Counted from the first letter of the stretch, positions 7,280-16,333 are shown. The stretch is DNA of 64,000 bases from Candidatus Accumulibacter conexus (GCA_017592775.1 JAGFNJ010000012.1:29782-93781), one strand, 5' to 3'. Program-made: numbers and translations. The notes: generated by a model from the sequence alone, not told the origin.

Positions 7280-9772
7280 TCAAAACGGCATGCGCAGGGC
7301 CAGGATGGTGCCCCCTGTGGCGCCGCACGAAAGCTTGATCTCGCCATCGAAGCGGGCGGCGCGTTCCTGCATTCCCAGCAGGCCCCAGGACTCCGTCTTC
7401 GTCAGGGCGCCGTCGTCAGTGCCCACACCGTCGTCCTCGACCGCAATCATAACGGCACCGGCGTCGCAACGGACACGAATCTCGGCGCGCGACGCGCGGG
7501 CGTGGCGAACGACGTTGTTCAACGCCTCCTGGACGATGCGAAACATTGCGGTTGCTCGCTCGGGGTCGACCTCGAGTGCGACAACCTCTGGCGAAAGGGT
7601 GACGTCGCATCGCAGACCGGTCCGCTCGCCAATCTGACCGGCGTACCACTCGATCGCCGTCCATACCCCGAGGTGGTCGAGTACGCTTGGTCGCAGATCG
7701 CTGATGATGCGACGCATCGTATCCACCGCCGAATCGAGCAACTGCGACGCGTGCGCAAGCTGTGCGTCGCCGGGCAGAGCCGCCTCCTGCGCACGCTCGA
7801 TTGCCATCGCGATTGCCCATTTGACCGCCGTCAGAGTGCTGCCGAGGTCATCGTGCAGTTCGCGTGCGATCCGCACCCGTTCCTCCTCTCGCACCCGCTC
7901 CAGGTACCGGGAAAGCTGTCGCAGTTCTTCGTTCGACGCCAGGAGCGCATCCTGGCTGCGCTTCAGTGTCGTCATGTCGACCACGTTCACCAGGACGCCG
8001 TCGATGTCGCCATTGACGTTCCGATGTGGCGCGTACGAGGACAAGGTCCAGAAGAGACGCGGATCGTCGCGTCGCTCCGCCACACTCTCCGCGGCAAGGA
8101 GTTTGGTCGTGCCGCGCAGGCGCGGCACGAACTCGTCGGCGACGACCACTTCGCCCGCCAGCGCACGTTGCAGGTGAGCGTCTATGCCGAGCCGCCGCGC
8201 GTCGGGGAACAATTCATCGAGGTGCCTGCCGATCGCCGCCTCGCGCGGCAGGCCGATGGTGCGCTCGAGGAAGCGGTTCCAGACGATCACCCGCAGCGCC
8301 CGATCATAGACGACGAAGCCTTGATTGACATTGTCCAGAAGTTCCTGGGCGAAACCTTCGGCCTGCAGCCTTGCCGTGATGTCCTGCACCGTTGCGACGA
8401 AGAAGTCCACGCGGCCATCCTCGTGCCGCACCGTCCTGACATCGGCCGTGACGTTGATGACCCTGCCATCCTTGCGCAGGAAGCGCTTGTCGGTTTGAAA
8501 GCCGTTGCTCGCGCCGCTCAGCAGACGCTCGAACTGGATCCGTTCGCCTGCGAGGTCGTCGCGGTGGGTGAGCTCGATCCAGCTCAGCTCGAGCAGTTCC
8601 TCGCGCGGGTAACCGAGGATCTCGCAGAGACGATCGTTGAAACGCAGCCAGCGCCTGCTGTCGGCCGCGAGGGTCGTCATGCCGACGAAGGGCAGATCGA
8701 AAAACAAGCGGACCAGGCGGTCCTTCTCCAGGCTCTGGGTTGCCAGTTCGAGCTGGTGCGTTCGCAGTTGCTGGCGCCACAGCAGGACGATCAGGAGAGA
8801 GACGACCAGGATGGCGCAGGTGGCGACCAGGCTGACCCAGAACACCAGGTTGCGCAGTGGCGCGAGAACTTCGTCGCGATCGACCTTCGCCACCAGGTGC
8901 CACGGCGTACCGCTGACCGGGCGCGTCGCGGCGAGCACGTCAACCCCGCGGTAGTCCTTGCCCGCAATGACCTGTGGCGTGCCGGCGAGGACGGCACGGG
9001 CGGCCGGCAGATCGGGATCATCGAGAGGCTGGCTGAAAAGCAGTGCGGTGGCGGTGCGATGACGCAGTTCGTTGAGGTACAGGACGGCGTCTCCGTGCCG
9101 GCGAACGAGCAGTGTCTCGGCACTCGGGCTCGGCGTCGGCCAGCTCTGGATCAGCGGGAAGACGACCCGTTCCACGGGCGTATCGAGGATGACCGCGCCC
9201 ACCGCGCGCCGCCGGCCATCGATTTCCCGCACCAGCGGTGCAACCCAGTCGAGGTGGACACGGCCCGAATCGCTCCGATAGAGATCCGTTGTCGCCACCT
9301 GGGTGGTGTCGAAGGCCGTCTGCAGGGCTCTGCGGACCGGCGCTGCGGCGCTGGCTTCGTCCGCCCCGATGGCGACGATTGGTTGCGCACTGCCGTCCAC
9401 CAGCAGGAAGCCGTCGTAGGAGTACGCCCGTTGCAGCGTTGCCAGTCGCTCCACGATGCGCTGTCGTGCACCCTGCTCGTCGCCATGTGCCGTCGCCCGC
9501 ACGGCATCCTCAATGAGACCGGGGCTGGCACCGAGGACCACGGCGTCGCCACGTCTCTCGTCCAGCCAGGCTTCGATCTGGCCTGCCTTGAGGATGGCGA
9601 TCGCCTGCAGATCAGAGAAGGCCTGCTCCTTCAGGCGCGGGGCTTCCAGGTGGTAGATACCCACGGCAAGCAGCGGCACGATCGACAACAAGCCCAGGAT
9701 GACGGCGGCGACGGCACGCAAGCGTGACTGGGGAGGCAGATGGGCTGCAGGGGAGTGGAAGTTCGCTGGCAC
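7280..9772 (-). CDS. membrane PAS-domain sensor histidine kinase (HisKA_3 type)
   Basis: An 830-residue sensor kinase. Transmembrane helix about 18-40, a large periplasmic sensor of Cache type to about 310, a second helix about 312-336, then two PAS domains (about 360-470 and 480-600). The dimerisation domain has RELHDDLGSTLTAVKW with the phospho-His near 640, typical of the NarX/DegS class, followed by an HATPase_c domain with EALNNVVRHA (N box) and GLLGMQERA. It senses a periplasmic ligand plus possibly cytosolic cofactors bound by PAS. It is upstream of, and probably co-transcribed with, the NarL-type regulator. The signal cannot be inferred. Confidence 0.95.
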   Translation of the reverse strand: MPANFHSPAAHLPPQSRLRAVAAVILGLLSIVPLLAVGIYHLEAPRLKEQAFSDLQAIAILKAGQIEAWLDERRGDAVVLGASPGLIEDAVRATAHGDEQGARQRIVERLATLQRAYSYDGFLLVDGSAQPIVAIGADEASAAAPVRRALQTAFDTTQVATTDLYRSDSGRVHLDWVAPLVREIDGRRRAVGAVILDTPVERVVFPLIQSWPTPSPSAETLLVRRHGDAVLYLNELRHRTATALLFSQPLDDPDLPAARAVLAGTPQVIAGKDYRGVDVLAATRPVSGTPWHLVAKVDRDEVLAPLRNLVFWVSLVATCAILVVSLLIVLLWRQQLRTHQLELATQSLEKDRLVRLFFDLPFVGMTTLAADSRRWLRFNDRLCEILGYPREELLELSWIELTHRDDLAGERIQFERLLSGASNGFQTDKRFLRKDGRVINVTADVRTVRHEDGRVDFFVATVQDITARLQAEGFAQELLDNVNQGFVVYDRALRVIVWNRFLERTIGLPREAAIGRHLDELFPDARRLGIDAHLQRALAGEVVVADEFVPRLRGTTKLLAAESVAERRDDPRLFWTLSSYAPHRNVNGDIDGVLVNVVDMTTLKRSQDALLASNEELRQLSRYLERVREEERVRIARELHDDLGSTLTAVKWAIAMAIERAQEAALPGDAQLAHASQLLDSAVDTMRRIISDLRPSVLDHLGVWTAIEWYAGQIGERTGLRCDVTLSPEVVALEVDPERATAMFRIVQEALNNVVRHARASRAEIRVRCDAGAVMIAVEDDGVGTDDGALTKTESWGLLGMQERAARFDGEIKLSCGATGGTILALRMPF

Positions 9773-9947
9773 CGGTCGAGGATAACCAGCCCCTCAGCGG
9801 CGGTCAATCCAGCTCTCGGCTCTCAGATGTCTTCGGAGGCGGATGACGGGGATTTGTGCGGATTGATCCGGATGCTTCGAATCCGCTCACGGGCCGGCCG
9901 GGAAACACTGCCCGGACCCTGCGGGCGGGGCGGAGTGCCGGGGTTTC

Positions 9948-10024
9948 TGGTGGTGATGGGTGGAATCGAACCACCGACCTAAGGGTTATGAATCCTTCGC
10001 TCTAACCGACTGAGCTACATCACC
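9948..10024 (-). tRNA. tRNA with CAU anticodon, probably elongator tRNA-Met
   Basis: A 77-base cloverleaf: acceptor GGTGATG/CATCACC, D arm GCTC/GAGC, anticodon loop TTCATAA, T arm GGTGG/CCACC with TTCGATT loop, discriminator A and an encoded CCA end. The anticodon CAU fits elongator Met. A lysidine-modified tRNA-Ile cannot be fully excluded, but the body resembles Met. The last anticodon-stem pair is an A-C mismatch (AAGGA with CCCTT), which is unusual. It stands alone with its own promoter. Confidence 0.93.
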
Positions 10025-10036
10025 AGCGGGCGCCGG

Positions 10037-10066
10037 ATTATAGGGTTCTCTCGACTTGCCGGTCAA
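10037..10066 (-). promoter_or_regulatory. sigma-70 promoter of the tRNA gene
   Basis: Read on the minus strand: -35 TTGACC (10066-10061), an 18-base spacer, and a perfect -10 TATAAT (10042-10037). The start point would fall near 10030, a few bases before the mature tRNA 5' end at 10024. Confidence 0.8.
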
Positions 10067-10417
10067 CACGTGGGCGATCGGGTCTCCCGGGCAACGGCTG
10101 TCGCGATCCCCGGCCGGCTCCGACTTCGGCGGTATGCCGGCGGGGGAGTGGCCCGCTCTGGTTTCGATCAGTTAGTATTCCGCCTTCAGGGCAACTGCCG
10201 CCGCTTGCCGCGCGCCAGGGTGGCGCGGTGAGGGGTGCGAGCGGAATCTCGGGCCGGGCGCGCTGGTCTGGGCGGGATCCGGCACAAGCTGGTGCGCGAG
10301 CGGTCGCCCTGCGATTCCTGCAGTCACTCGGAGCTGCGCGCAGGGCCGTGACTGTCGTCAACAACCCAACCCTTCGGGGTGAAGGCCAGGCGGCCGGCGC
10401 GGCCGGGGTGAGGTCAG
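10067..10417. other. gene-free stretch before the SWIM gene
   Basis: About 350 bases between the tRNA promoter and the SWIM zinc-finger gene. Open frames here lack protein-like composition. I see no convincing promoter, terminator or repeat, only a ribosome site (GAGG at 10409-10412) near its right end for the next gene. Confidence 0.5.
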
Positions 10418-11779
10418 ATGTCGGCAGCGGCTGTCAGTTATACCTATCGCTATCCCTGGGCATCGGGTGTCGTGGCGTCGCCACGGGCCCGCATCCTGCA
10501 GCTCGCCACCTGCTCGACCGGCGCCGGGCATCCAAATTTCTTCCACGGCCGCATCGAACAACCACGGTGCGTCGCCGACATGCTGCTGGCGCTGCTCGAG
10601 ATTGTCCGCAGCCATTACTTCCTGCCGCGGCTGCCGCAGATGGATCCGGTGGTGACGAGCAACGACGCGATGCTGCGCTTCGAGGGCTTCAGTGGCTGCT
10701 GCGGCGTCTACGTGCGGGTAGATCTCGCCACGGCGGGGATCGAGTGCGAGCGGGCCGGCCGTGGCACGACCAACGTCGATTTCAACATGCCGATGCGCGC
10801 CGCCCTGATGCGGCTGAGCGACCAGGAGCGAGTCGAATTCTCGGTCGGCCGCGAGGCGTTCACCCTTGCCAGTGGCGAATCCCGCGTCGTCGAGAAGAAG
10901 GTCCGCCTGCCGCTGCGCTGGATCAAGGGCTTCAGTGAAGTGCAGGCCTACCTGCCCCGCTTGCGCGCCGTGGCCGAGGTGAATGGGGCCGAGGCGAGGC
11001 GCTTCGCGCGCAGCCTGCCGGCGGGAAGCGTGCCGCGGCAGCCCTCGTTCGCAGTGCAGTCGGCTGGCGGCCTGCGTCTCAGCCAGCGACCGGCCGCCGA
11101 GTGCGCGCAGGTGCATGGCCTGCACCGCCTGCGTACACTGGTTGGCCTGGTGCAGCGCGCCGTCGGGCTGCGCATCTGGAGCGATCCGCTCTCTGGCGCT
11201 TCCGCGTGGGAAGTCATCCTGCCACCGGGGCGGGTGACGCTGTTGCTCAGTCCGGCAACCGAGCGCGGTTTCTCGGGCGAAGGACAGGTACTGGCGACTC
11301 TGGCCGGGGGCGTCGGTGAACCGGCACTGGCGAGCGTGCGCGCGCAATTGTGCTGGCAGAATGAGCTGCATCTCGGGCAGGTGGCGGCCGTGACCGGGCT
11401 GCGCGAGGACGAGGTCGCTGCGGCGCTGGCAGCACTCGGCGCCCGTGGCCTTGCCGGTTACGACTGCAGCAGCGGTCGTTACTTCCATCGCGAACTGCCT
11501 TTCGACCACGATCTGGTCGAAGCGCTGCAGCCGCGCCTGCTCGCTGCACGCGAGCTGTTGCAGCAGAACAAGCTGCGACCGCTCGCCGCCGTCGCCGGCG
11601 GAGGTCACGATGTCGCCGTCGTCGGCAGCGACGTGCTGCACCATGTGCGCTTGCGGATTGACCGCGATCGCTGTTCATGCCCATGGTTCAGCAAGCACCA
11701 GGGTGAGCGCGGGCCGTGCAAGCACATCCTCGCGGCGCGCCTGTTTCTCGGCGAGACCGCCGAGGATGCCGGTGCGTGA
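10418..11779 (+). CDS. SWIM zinc-finger protein
   Basis: A 453-residue cytoplasmic protein. Near the C-terminus, residues about 418-436 carry the SWIM zinc motif: C-x-C (CSC), then after about a dozen residues CKH. SWIM domains bind DNA or protein partners. The rest (residues 1-400) is not recognisable by family, apart from a winged-helix-like stretch near 320-355 (LHLGQVAAVTGLREDEV). E. coli YehQ is a known SWIM protein in a MoxR/vWA-associated gene set, and this protein may be related. Its stop overlaps the start of the giant gene (TGATG), so the two are translationally coupled. No MoxR ATPase or vWA gene is nearby. Confidence 0.8.
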   Translation: MSAAAVSYTYRYPWASGVVASPRARILQLATCSTGAGHPNFFHGRIEQPRCVADMLLALLEIVRSHYFLPRLPQMDPVVTSNDAMLRFEGFSGCCGVYVRVDLATAGIECERAGRGTTNVDFNMPMRAALMRLSDQERVEFSVGREAFTLASGESRVVEKKVRLPLRWIKGFSEVQAYLPRLRAVAEVNGAEARRFARSLPAGSVPRQPSFAVQSAGGLRLSQRPAAECAQVHGLHRLRTLVGLVQRAVGLRIWSDPLSGASAWEVILPPGRVTLLLSPATERGFSGEGQVLATLAGGVGEPALASVRAQLCWQNELHLGQVAAVTGLREDEVAAALAALGARGLAGYDCSSGRYFHRELPFDHDLVEALQPRLLAARELLQQNKLRPLAAVAGGGHDVAVVGSDVLHHVRLRIDRDRCSCPWFSKHQGERGPCKHILAARLFLGETAEDAGA

Positions 11780-14700
11780 TGGATGAGCGGGGACTTGCGG
11801 CGCTGGTCGCGCGCCATTCGCCGTCCGAGGTCGTCGATGCGCTGCTCGCCCTGCCAGTCGACCAGCGCCGCGCGCTGGCGCCGATCGCCGCCAGGCTCTG
11901 GCGCGCGGTGCAAGGCGGGCGGGTACTCAATGACTGGCTGCTGCTGGTCCCGGGAGTCGGGACGACCAAGGAAAGCAGCAGCTTCGGTCGCCGCTGGCGT
12001 GCGCAGCAGGCCCGGCTCTCGCTCGCCGTTCTCTGCCTGTGCCCGGTCGACCAGGCGCGCCGGGTGGGGTGGTTCGGTGCCGGTGTCAGCGATGACCTGC
12101 TGCGCCGGGTCCTGCTGGCACGCGATCAGGCCTGGCGCGATGCCTGGCTGCGGCACCGGCTGCGTGAGGATTTTTCCGGCCTGTCCTGGGCGACGGTGCG
12201 CGGCCTGATTCGCGACGGGATCTGCGTCCGTCCCTCTGACGAAGCGGCCTTCGCCGGCTATCTGCGCCTGCTGGTCGATCAACTGAGCCCGGGCGTGCCA
12301 CGCCAGGGGAACCCCTACCGGCCGCCCAGCGCCGGCCTGCTGGCCGACCCGGACCTGCTCGAGGACGAGGTCTGGCGCCTTTTCGATACCGACACCAGAG
12401 CCTTCGACGACTCCTGGCTGCGCCGCTCGCCGCGTTGCCCGGCGGACTACGAGAGCTGGAGCGAGGCGCTGCTCCGACTGGCGGGGGACGGCCGCCTCGA
12501 CCGCCAGCGGCTGCTTGATGCCAGTCTCGCCGGCCTCTGGAAGAGCGCCGACAACGGCGTCGTCGCCGGCTATCACCGTCTGCATGCCCGCCTGTCGCCC
12601 GCCGCCGCCGAAGTCGACGTCCGCGAAGCTGCGTACCGCGAACTGCTCGGACACCGCAGCGGACAGGTCGTCGTCTTCGCACTCCGTCAGATGACGCAGA
12701 TCGCCAACCGACGATCGCTGCTGTCCGTGCCGATGCTGGCGGCAATGCAGCCCGTCTTCGGCCTGCCCGCGAAGACGCCGGCGCTGGCGGCGCTGCGGCT
12801 CCTGCGCCGACTGTTGCGAAGCGAATGGTCCGCCGATCAGGACCCGGCGACGCGCGACGCGACGCATGCCGTCCTGGTCGCGGCGCTGCGGCATCGTGCG
12901 AGCGAGGTGCAGCGGGTGGCGGCGGAACTGCTCGGCGAGCACGCGGCTGCCGGCGGTGGCGTACCAGCGGCGGCCGTCGACGAACTGGCAGGCGAGGTGT
13001 CGCCGCCGGCGCAGCAGCTGCTGGCCGCCCTCGTTGCCGAGCGCGCGCCCTGCGCACCCCTGTCGCGAGCCGCTGTCGCGGCAGATGCCATCGCGCCGCC
13101 TGCCGGCGACGCCGCTGCCGTGTCGACGGCGGCCGCCGAACCGTCGGCGCTCGGCCTGGGCTCGCTGCCGCAGCGGCTGCGCGCACTGGGTGGCATTGCC
13201 GCTGCGGTTGACCTCGCAGCGCCACCGCCACCGCTCGCCTTTCGTCTCAGCGACCTGCCGCAGCTGGCGGCGCTGCCGTGCCTGCAGCCGATCGCCAGCG
13301 TCGACGAACTGATCGATTGCGTCGCGCATGCGGTCGAGACGATCGCTTCGGCCGATGAGGTCGAGCGCATCGTGGACGGTGTCGCCCGCTTCTTCGACGA
13401 GCGCCCGGATGATTTCGCGGCCCGGACGCAGGCTCTGGCGTGGCGGATTCATCGCGGCGCGTCGGCCGATGCACGCGGGCTGGTGCTCCCGGGCAGCCCG
13501 CTGGCGTTGCGGGATCTCGTCCTGACCTGGCTCGAAGGCGGTCTGCAGCAGAGCAGCCTGCCTTTGCACCTGCGGCTGCGCGGTGCGATGCGCTTCATCG
13601 ACAGGCGCCTGCGCGAGTTGGCCCGCCACCTCGACCGCCACGGGGCGCTGGTGCCGCTGGCAACGCCGACGCACGCCCGTGGCTGGCTCGATGCCCGGGT
13701 CTTTGTCCAACGGCTGGCTGGCTATCAGTCGCCGGCGCGACAGCCGCTCTTCACCGACCTGCTGCAGGCGCTGCTGCGGCTGGCGCCCGATGGGCGGCAG
13801 GAGGCGCTGGCGACGGCCACCACCCTGCAGGGCGCTTGGGCCCCCGCGGTGCGCTGGGCGCTTGGTGGCGACACCGGGCCCGGTGCTGCCGACGGCAGGC
13901 ATGCCGCGATCTGGATCGCTGCCGGTCGCGCCCGTTGCCCGGACGGCGATCTCAGTGCTGCCCTGGCGCCGCTCGGTCTGCGCATCGGCTGGCCCGACGT
14001 GCTGCAGAACGCCGAGTATCGATGGCGCGCGCTGACGCGCACCGTTCGCCAGCAGCGGCGCGAGATCCGCTTTGCTGCCCTCGAGGTGCAGGTGTCGCCG
14101 CCGTGGGCGGCAGGGCGATCGGCCGCGCGGAATGCGCGGCATGACGACAGCCACGGCGGTGGCGCATCCATTCTGCCGGCGGTCGGGCGGTGGCTGCGGA
14201 CTGCCGGGGCGGCGGTCCGGCTGCGCCATCTGAACCCGCTCCTGGCGCTACCGACCTGCCTGCCGCACGAAGCGATGCCGCATCGCTCGCTGACGGTTGG
14301 TACCAGCGCGGCGTGGATGATCGAATGGTCGCTGTCGCTCTGGCCGCTCAACGTAGACGCAGCGCTGGCAGCCGCTGCCCGGCTGATGGTCGAGCGGATC
14401 GACCAGGGGGCGAGCGCCGCCGAACCGCTGCACCCTTTCCTCGAACCCCTTTTCGAGGCGGATCGGCCGTGGTCGGAGATGGGCCGCCTGCTGCTGTCGG
14501 TGGCCCTCGCCAGCCGGGACGGCGACCTGCGTCGACTGGCTGTCGACCTGTTGATCGAAGGCGTCCACGATGGCCGCGCGCAGCCGCAGGAACTGGCCGA
14601 TGTCTGGCAGCGGCTGCACGCTGGCGGCTGGCTGAAGGCGAACCGGCTGACGTCGGCGCTCGCCGAGGTGGCATGCGTGTCACCGCTGCATCGCTGGGCG

Positions 14701-15003
14701 GTCGCGAGCCTGATCGAAAGCGCGATCGAGGTCTTCCTCGCGCAAGGCGGCAGGGCTGGCGCGGCGCTCGAACTGTTGCACGAGTCGCTGATCACGCTGC
14801 AATGTGGGCCGCTGCCGGCGACCGCCGACAGGCTGGCCGTGTTCGGCAGCGGCAAGGCGGGCAGCGCCGCACGGGCGATCCGCAGCCTGGTTGAGCACAC
14901 ACCGCTGGCGCGTTCGCCGGTGGCGCTCGAACTTGCGTGGCAGGCGCGCTACCGCAGGCTGCAGCGCTGGGCCTTGGGCGAGGCGCCGGCAGCGACCGGT
15001 TGA
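11779..15003 (+). CDS. giant helical-repeat-like protein, DUF6493-like (tentative)
   Basis: A 1,074-residue protein with no signal peptide or membrane helix. It is rich in Ala, Leu and Arg and made of many short amphipathic helices. One example is near residue 310, where RSGQVVVFALRQMTQIANRR is followed by repeated LLRRLL segments, suggesting HEAT/ARM-type repeats. The N-terminus (LVARHSPSEVVDALLALPVDQRRALAP) resembles DUF6493 proteins, which in other bacteria neighbour SWIM genes; that match is from memory and unverified. It overlaps the SWIM gene by one base and ends the unit. A scaffold role is a guess. A long minus-strand frame over it is a coding shadow. Confidence 0.72.
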   Translation: MDERGLAALVARHSPSEVVDALLALPVDQRRALAPIAARLWRAVQGGRVLNDWLLLVPGVGTTKESSSFGRRWRAQQARLSLAVLCLCPVDQARRVGWFGAGVSDDLLRRVLLARDQAWRDAWLRHRLREDFSGLSWATVRGLIRDGICVRPSDEAAFAGYLRLLVDQLSPGVPRQGNPYRPPSAGLLADPDLLEDEVWRLFDTDTRAFDDSWLRRSPRCPADYESWSEALLRLAGDGRLDRQRLLDASLAGLWKSADNGVVAGYHRLHARLSPAAAEVDVREAAYRELLGHRSGQVVVFALRQMTQIANRRSLLSVPMLAAMQPVFGLPAKTPALAALRLLRRLLRSEWSADQDPATRDATHAVLVAALRHRASEVQRVAAELLGEHAAAGGGVPAAAVDELAGEVSPPAQQLLAALVAERAPCAPLSRAAVAADAIAPPAGDAAAVSTAAAEPSALGLGSLPQRLRALGGIAAAVDLAAPPPPLAFRLSDLPQLAALPCLQPIASVDELIDCVAHAVETIASADEVERIVDGVARFFDERPDDFAARTQALAWRIHRGASADARGLVLPGSPLALRDLVLTWLEGGLQQSSLPLHLRLRGAMRFIDRRLRELARHLDRHGALVPLATPTHARGWLDARVFVQRLAGYQSPARQPLFTDLLQALLRLAPDGRQEALATATTLQGAWAPAVRWALGGDTGPGAADGRHAAIWIAAGRARCPDGDLSAALAPLGLRIGWPDVLQNAEYRWRALTRTVRQQRREIRFAALEVQVSPPWAAGRSAARNARHDDSHGGGASILPAVGRWLRTAGAAVRLRHLNPLLALPTCLPHEAMPHRSLTVGTSAAWMIEWSLSLWPLNVDAALAAAARLMVERIDQGASAAEPLHPFLEPLFEADRPWSEMGRLLLSVALASRDGDLRRLAVDLLIEGVHDGRAQPQELADVWQRLHAGGWLKANRLTSALAEVACVSPLHRWAVASLIESAIEVFLAQGGRAGAALELLHESLITLQCGPLPATADRLAVFGSGKAGSAARAIRSLVEHTPLARSPVALELAWQARYRRLQRWALGEAPAATG

Positions 15004-15027
15004 TCACCTAGTGTTCATGATATGTCC

Positions 15028-15056
15028 TGGACAAAACGGATTGGTCTGGCTACAAT
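15028..15056 (+). promoter_or_regulatory. sigma-70 promoter of the MerR/B12 regulator
   Basis: -35 TGGACA (15028-15033), exactly 17 bases, -10 TACAAT (15051-15056), each one base from consensus. The predicted start near 15063 gives a leader of about 46 bases before ATG 15109. The region is markedly more AT-rich than its surroundings. Confidence 0.75.
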
Positions 15057-15108
15057 TGCGAGGAATCGTCCTCTGGGACTCGAATTTCCTTATTTTGCTC
15101 AAGACAAT

Positions 15109-16026
15109 ATGACTACTCGTCCCGCGATGAACATCAGCGCCGTCGAGCGCGACACCGGTCTCGGCAAGGACACCCTGCGTGTCTGGGAGCGGCGTTACGG
15201 GTTCCCGAGCCCGGCGCGCGACGATAACGGCGAGCGCGTGTACCCTGCCGAGCAGGTCGAACGGCTGCGGCTGATGAAGCGCCTGATCGATCAGGGACAC
15301 CGTCCCGGGCGGTTGTTTGCCAGGAGCGACGCGGAGCTTGCCGAACTCTGTTCTTCCCGTCGGCCGTCCGCTGTCGCCAGCGACGACCCGGCGGCGTGCC
15401 TGGTGGACCACACCATGCAACTGATCAGGCGGCACGATGTGGCAGCGCTGCGGCAGAGCCTCAATCAGGCGATGATGCGGCTCGGCCTGCAGCGCTTCAT
15501 CGTCGAGATCGTCGCGCCGATGAATCATGCCGTTGGCGAGGCGTGGATGAACGGCGAGTTCGAGGTTTTCGAGGAACACCTTTATACCGAACAGATCAAG
15601 GCGCTGCTGCGGCAGGTGATCGGCAACCTGCCGGCGGGCAGCGGGCGACCGCGCGTCCTGCTGACCACCGTTCCCGAAGAACTGCACGTCCTCGGCCTGC
15701 TGATGGTCGAGGTACTGCTCACGCTCGATGGTGCAAGCTGCATCTCGCTCGGGACGCAGACTCCGGTCTTCGACATCGAACGGGCTGCGACGGCGCACCA
15801 GGCCGACATCGTCGCGCTGTCCTTTTCCGCCGCTTTTCCTGGCCGGCAGCTTGCCGGTGTCAGCAGCCAGTTGCGGCAGTTGTTGCCGGCGTCGATCGAT
15901 CTGTGGCTGGGAGGCAGCGGCGTTCAGCGCCTGCCAGCGCAGACCGGTGTCGTCCTCCTGTCGTCGCTGCAAGAAGTGGTCGACGCGCTCGCCGGCTGGC
16001 GCAGCGAGCGGGCCGCGAGCAACTGA
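15109..16026 (+). CDS. MerR-family regulator with cobalamin-binding domain (CarH/LitR-like)
   Basis: A 305-residue regulator. An N-terminal MerR helix-turn-helix (ISAVERDTGLGKDTLRVWERRYG) is followed by a helical bundle and a B12-binding Rossmann domain. The diagnostic W-x9-EH motif of CarH-type photoreceptors is intact (WMNGEFEVFEEH), and the cobalamin-ligating segment reads ELHVLG, i.e. E-x-H-x-x-G where D-x-H-x-x-G is usual, so the axial His is kept. Known relatives bind adenosylcobalamin and release DNA on illumination. Light or B12 sensing is therefore inferred. ATG 15109 is used; ATG 15127 is also possible. Its targets are not obvious, but the B12 enzyme icmF lies 3 kb away. Confidence 0.88.
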   Translation: MTTRPAMNISAVERDTGLGKDTLRVWERRYGFPSPARDDNGERVYPAEQVERLRLMKRLIDQGHRPGRLFARSDAELAELCSSRRPSAVASDDPAACLVDHTMQLIRRHDVAALRQSLNQAMMRLGLQRFIVEIVAPMNHAVGEAWMNGEFEVFEEHLYTEQIKALLRQVIGNLPAGSGRPRVLLTTVPEELHVLGLLMVEVLLTLDGASCISLGTQTPVFDIERAATAHQADIVALSFSAAFPGRQLAGVSSQLRQLLPASIDLWLGGSGVQRLPAQTGVVLLSSLQEVVDALAGWRSERAASN

Positions 16027-16232
16027 ACAGGTGACGTTGCCCGCGGGGTCACCGCCCGGCGCTGCTGCGCGGCTGATCGTTCGCGGGGCATGACAACTGT
16101 CACGGCAGATGCGCGTACCGCTGCGGCAAGGCGCGCCATCCGGCAACTCCGCGTCCACGTCTGCAGCCGCAATCCTTCGGGACAGCGCGTCGCCCGCGCG
16201 CCGAATGTAAAAACATCGTGCATTTTTGTTGT

Positions 16233-16275
16233 GACGGTCCTCCCAGGGCATAGGATATGCGTCCTGGCGACCGTC
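16233..16275 (+). repeat. inverted repeat / hairpin 1 in the leader of the acyltransferase-PilZ gene
   Basis: Arms GACGGTC...CCAGG (16233-16247) and CCTGG C GACCGTC (16263-16275) pair with one small bulge; GCAT/ATGC continues the pairing within the loop. No T-run follows on either strand, so a classic terminator is unlikely. Confidence 0.55.
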
Positions 16276-16280
16276 GTCTT

Positions 16281-16333
16281 GCGGCTCGCGGCACGTTGAC
16301 TGCCCTCACGGGCGTGCCGTAGAGGAGAGCCGC
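16281..16333 (+). other. nested hairpin 2 (possible structured leader RNA)
   Basis: Three stacked stems: GCGGCT/AGCCGC (16281-16286 with 16328-16333), GGCAC/GTGCC (16290-16294 with 16314-16318), and GCCC/GGGC (16302-16305 with 16310-16313) closing a TCAC tetraloop. It lies 5 bases after hairpin 1 and about 80 bases before the gene. It matches no riboswitch class I recognise. Confidence 0.45.

Noticed and set aside
6608-9727. 1,039-codon + strand frame
   Set aside because: It lies antisense to the histidine kinase and NarL regulator, whose domains and motifs are unmistakable. The translation is Arg/Gln/His-rich with no known motif, typical of a shadow in GC-rich DNA.
11605-14229. 874-codon minus-strand frame over the giant gene
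   Set aside because: Composition (Arg, Gln, Gly rich, no hydrophobic pattern) is that of a reverse-complement shadow; the + strand frame is coupled to the SWIM gene and has helix periodicity.
16233-16275. Terminator for the MerR/B12 regulator gene
   Set aside because: The stem is convincing but neither side carries a T-run, and it lies about 200 bases after the stop; listed as an inverted repeat instead.
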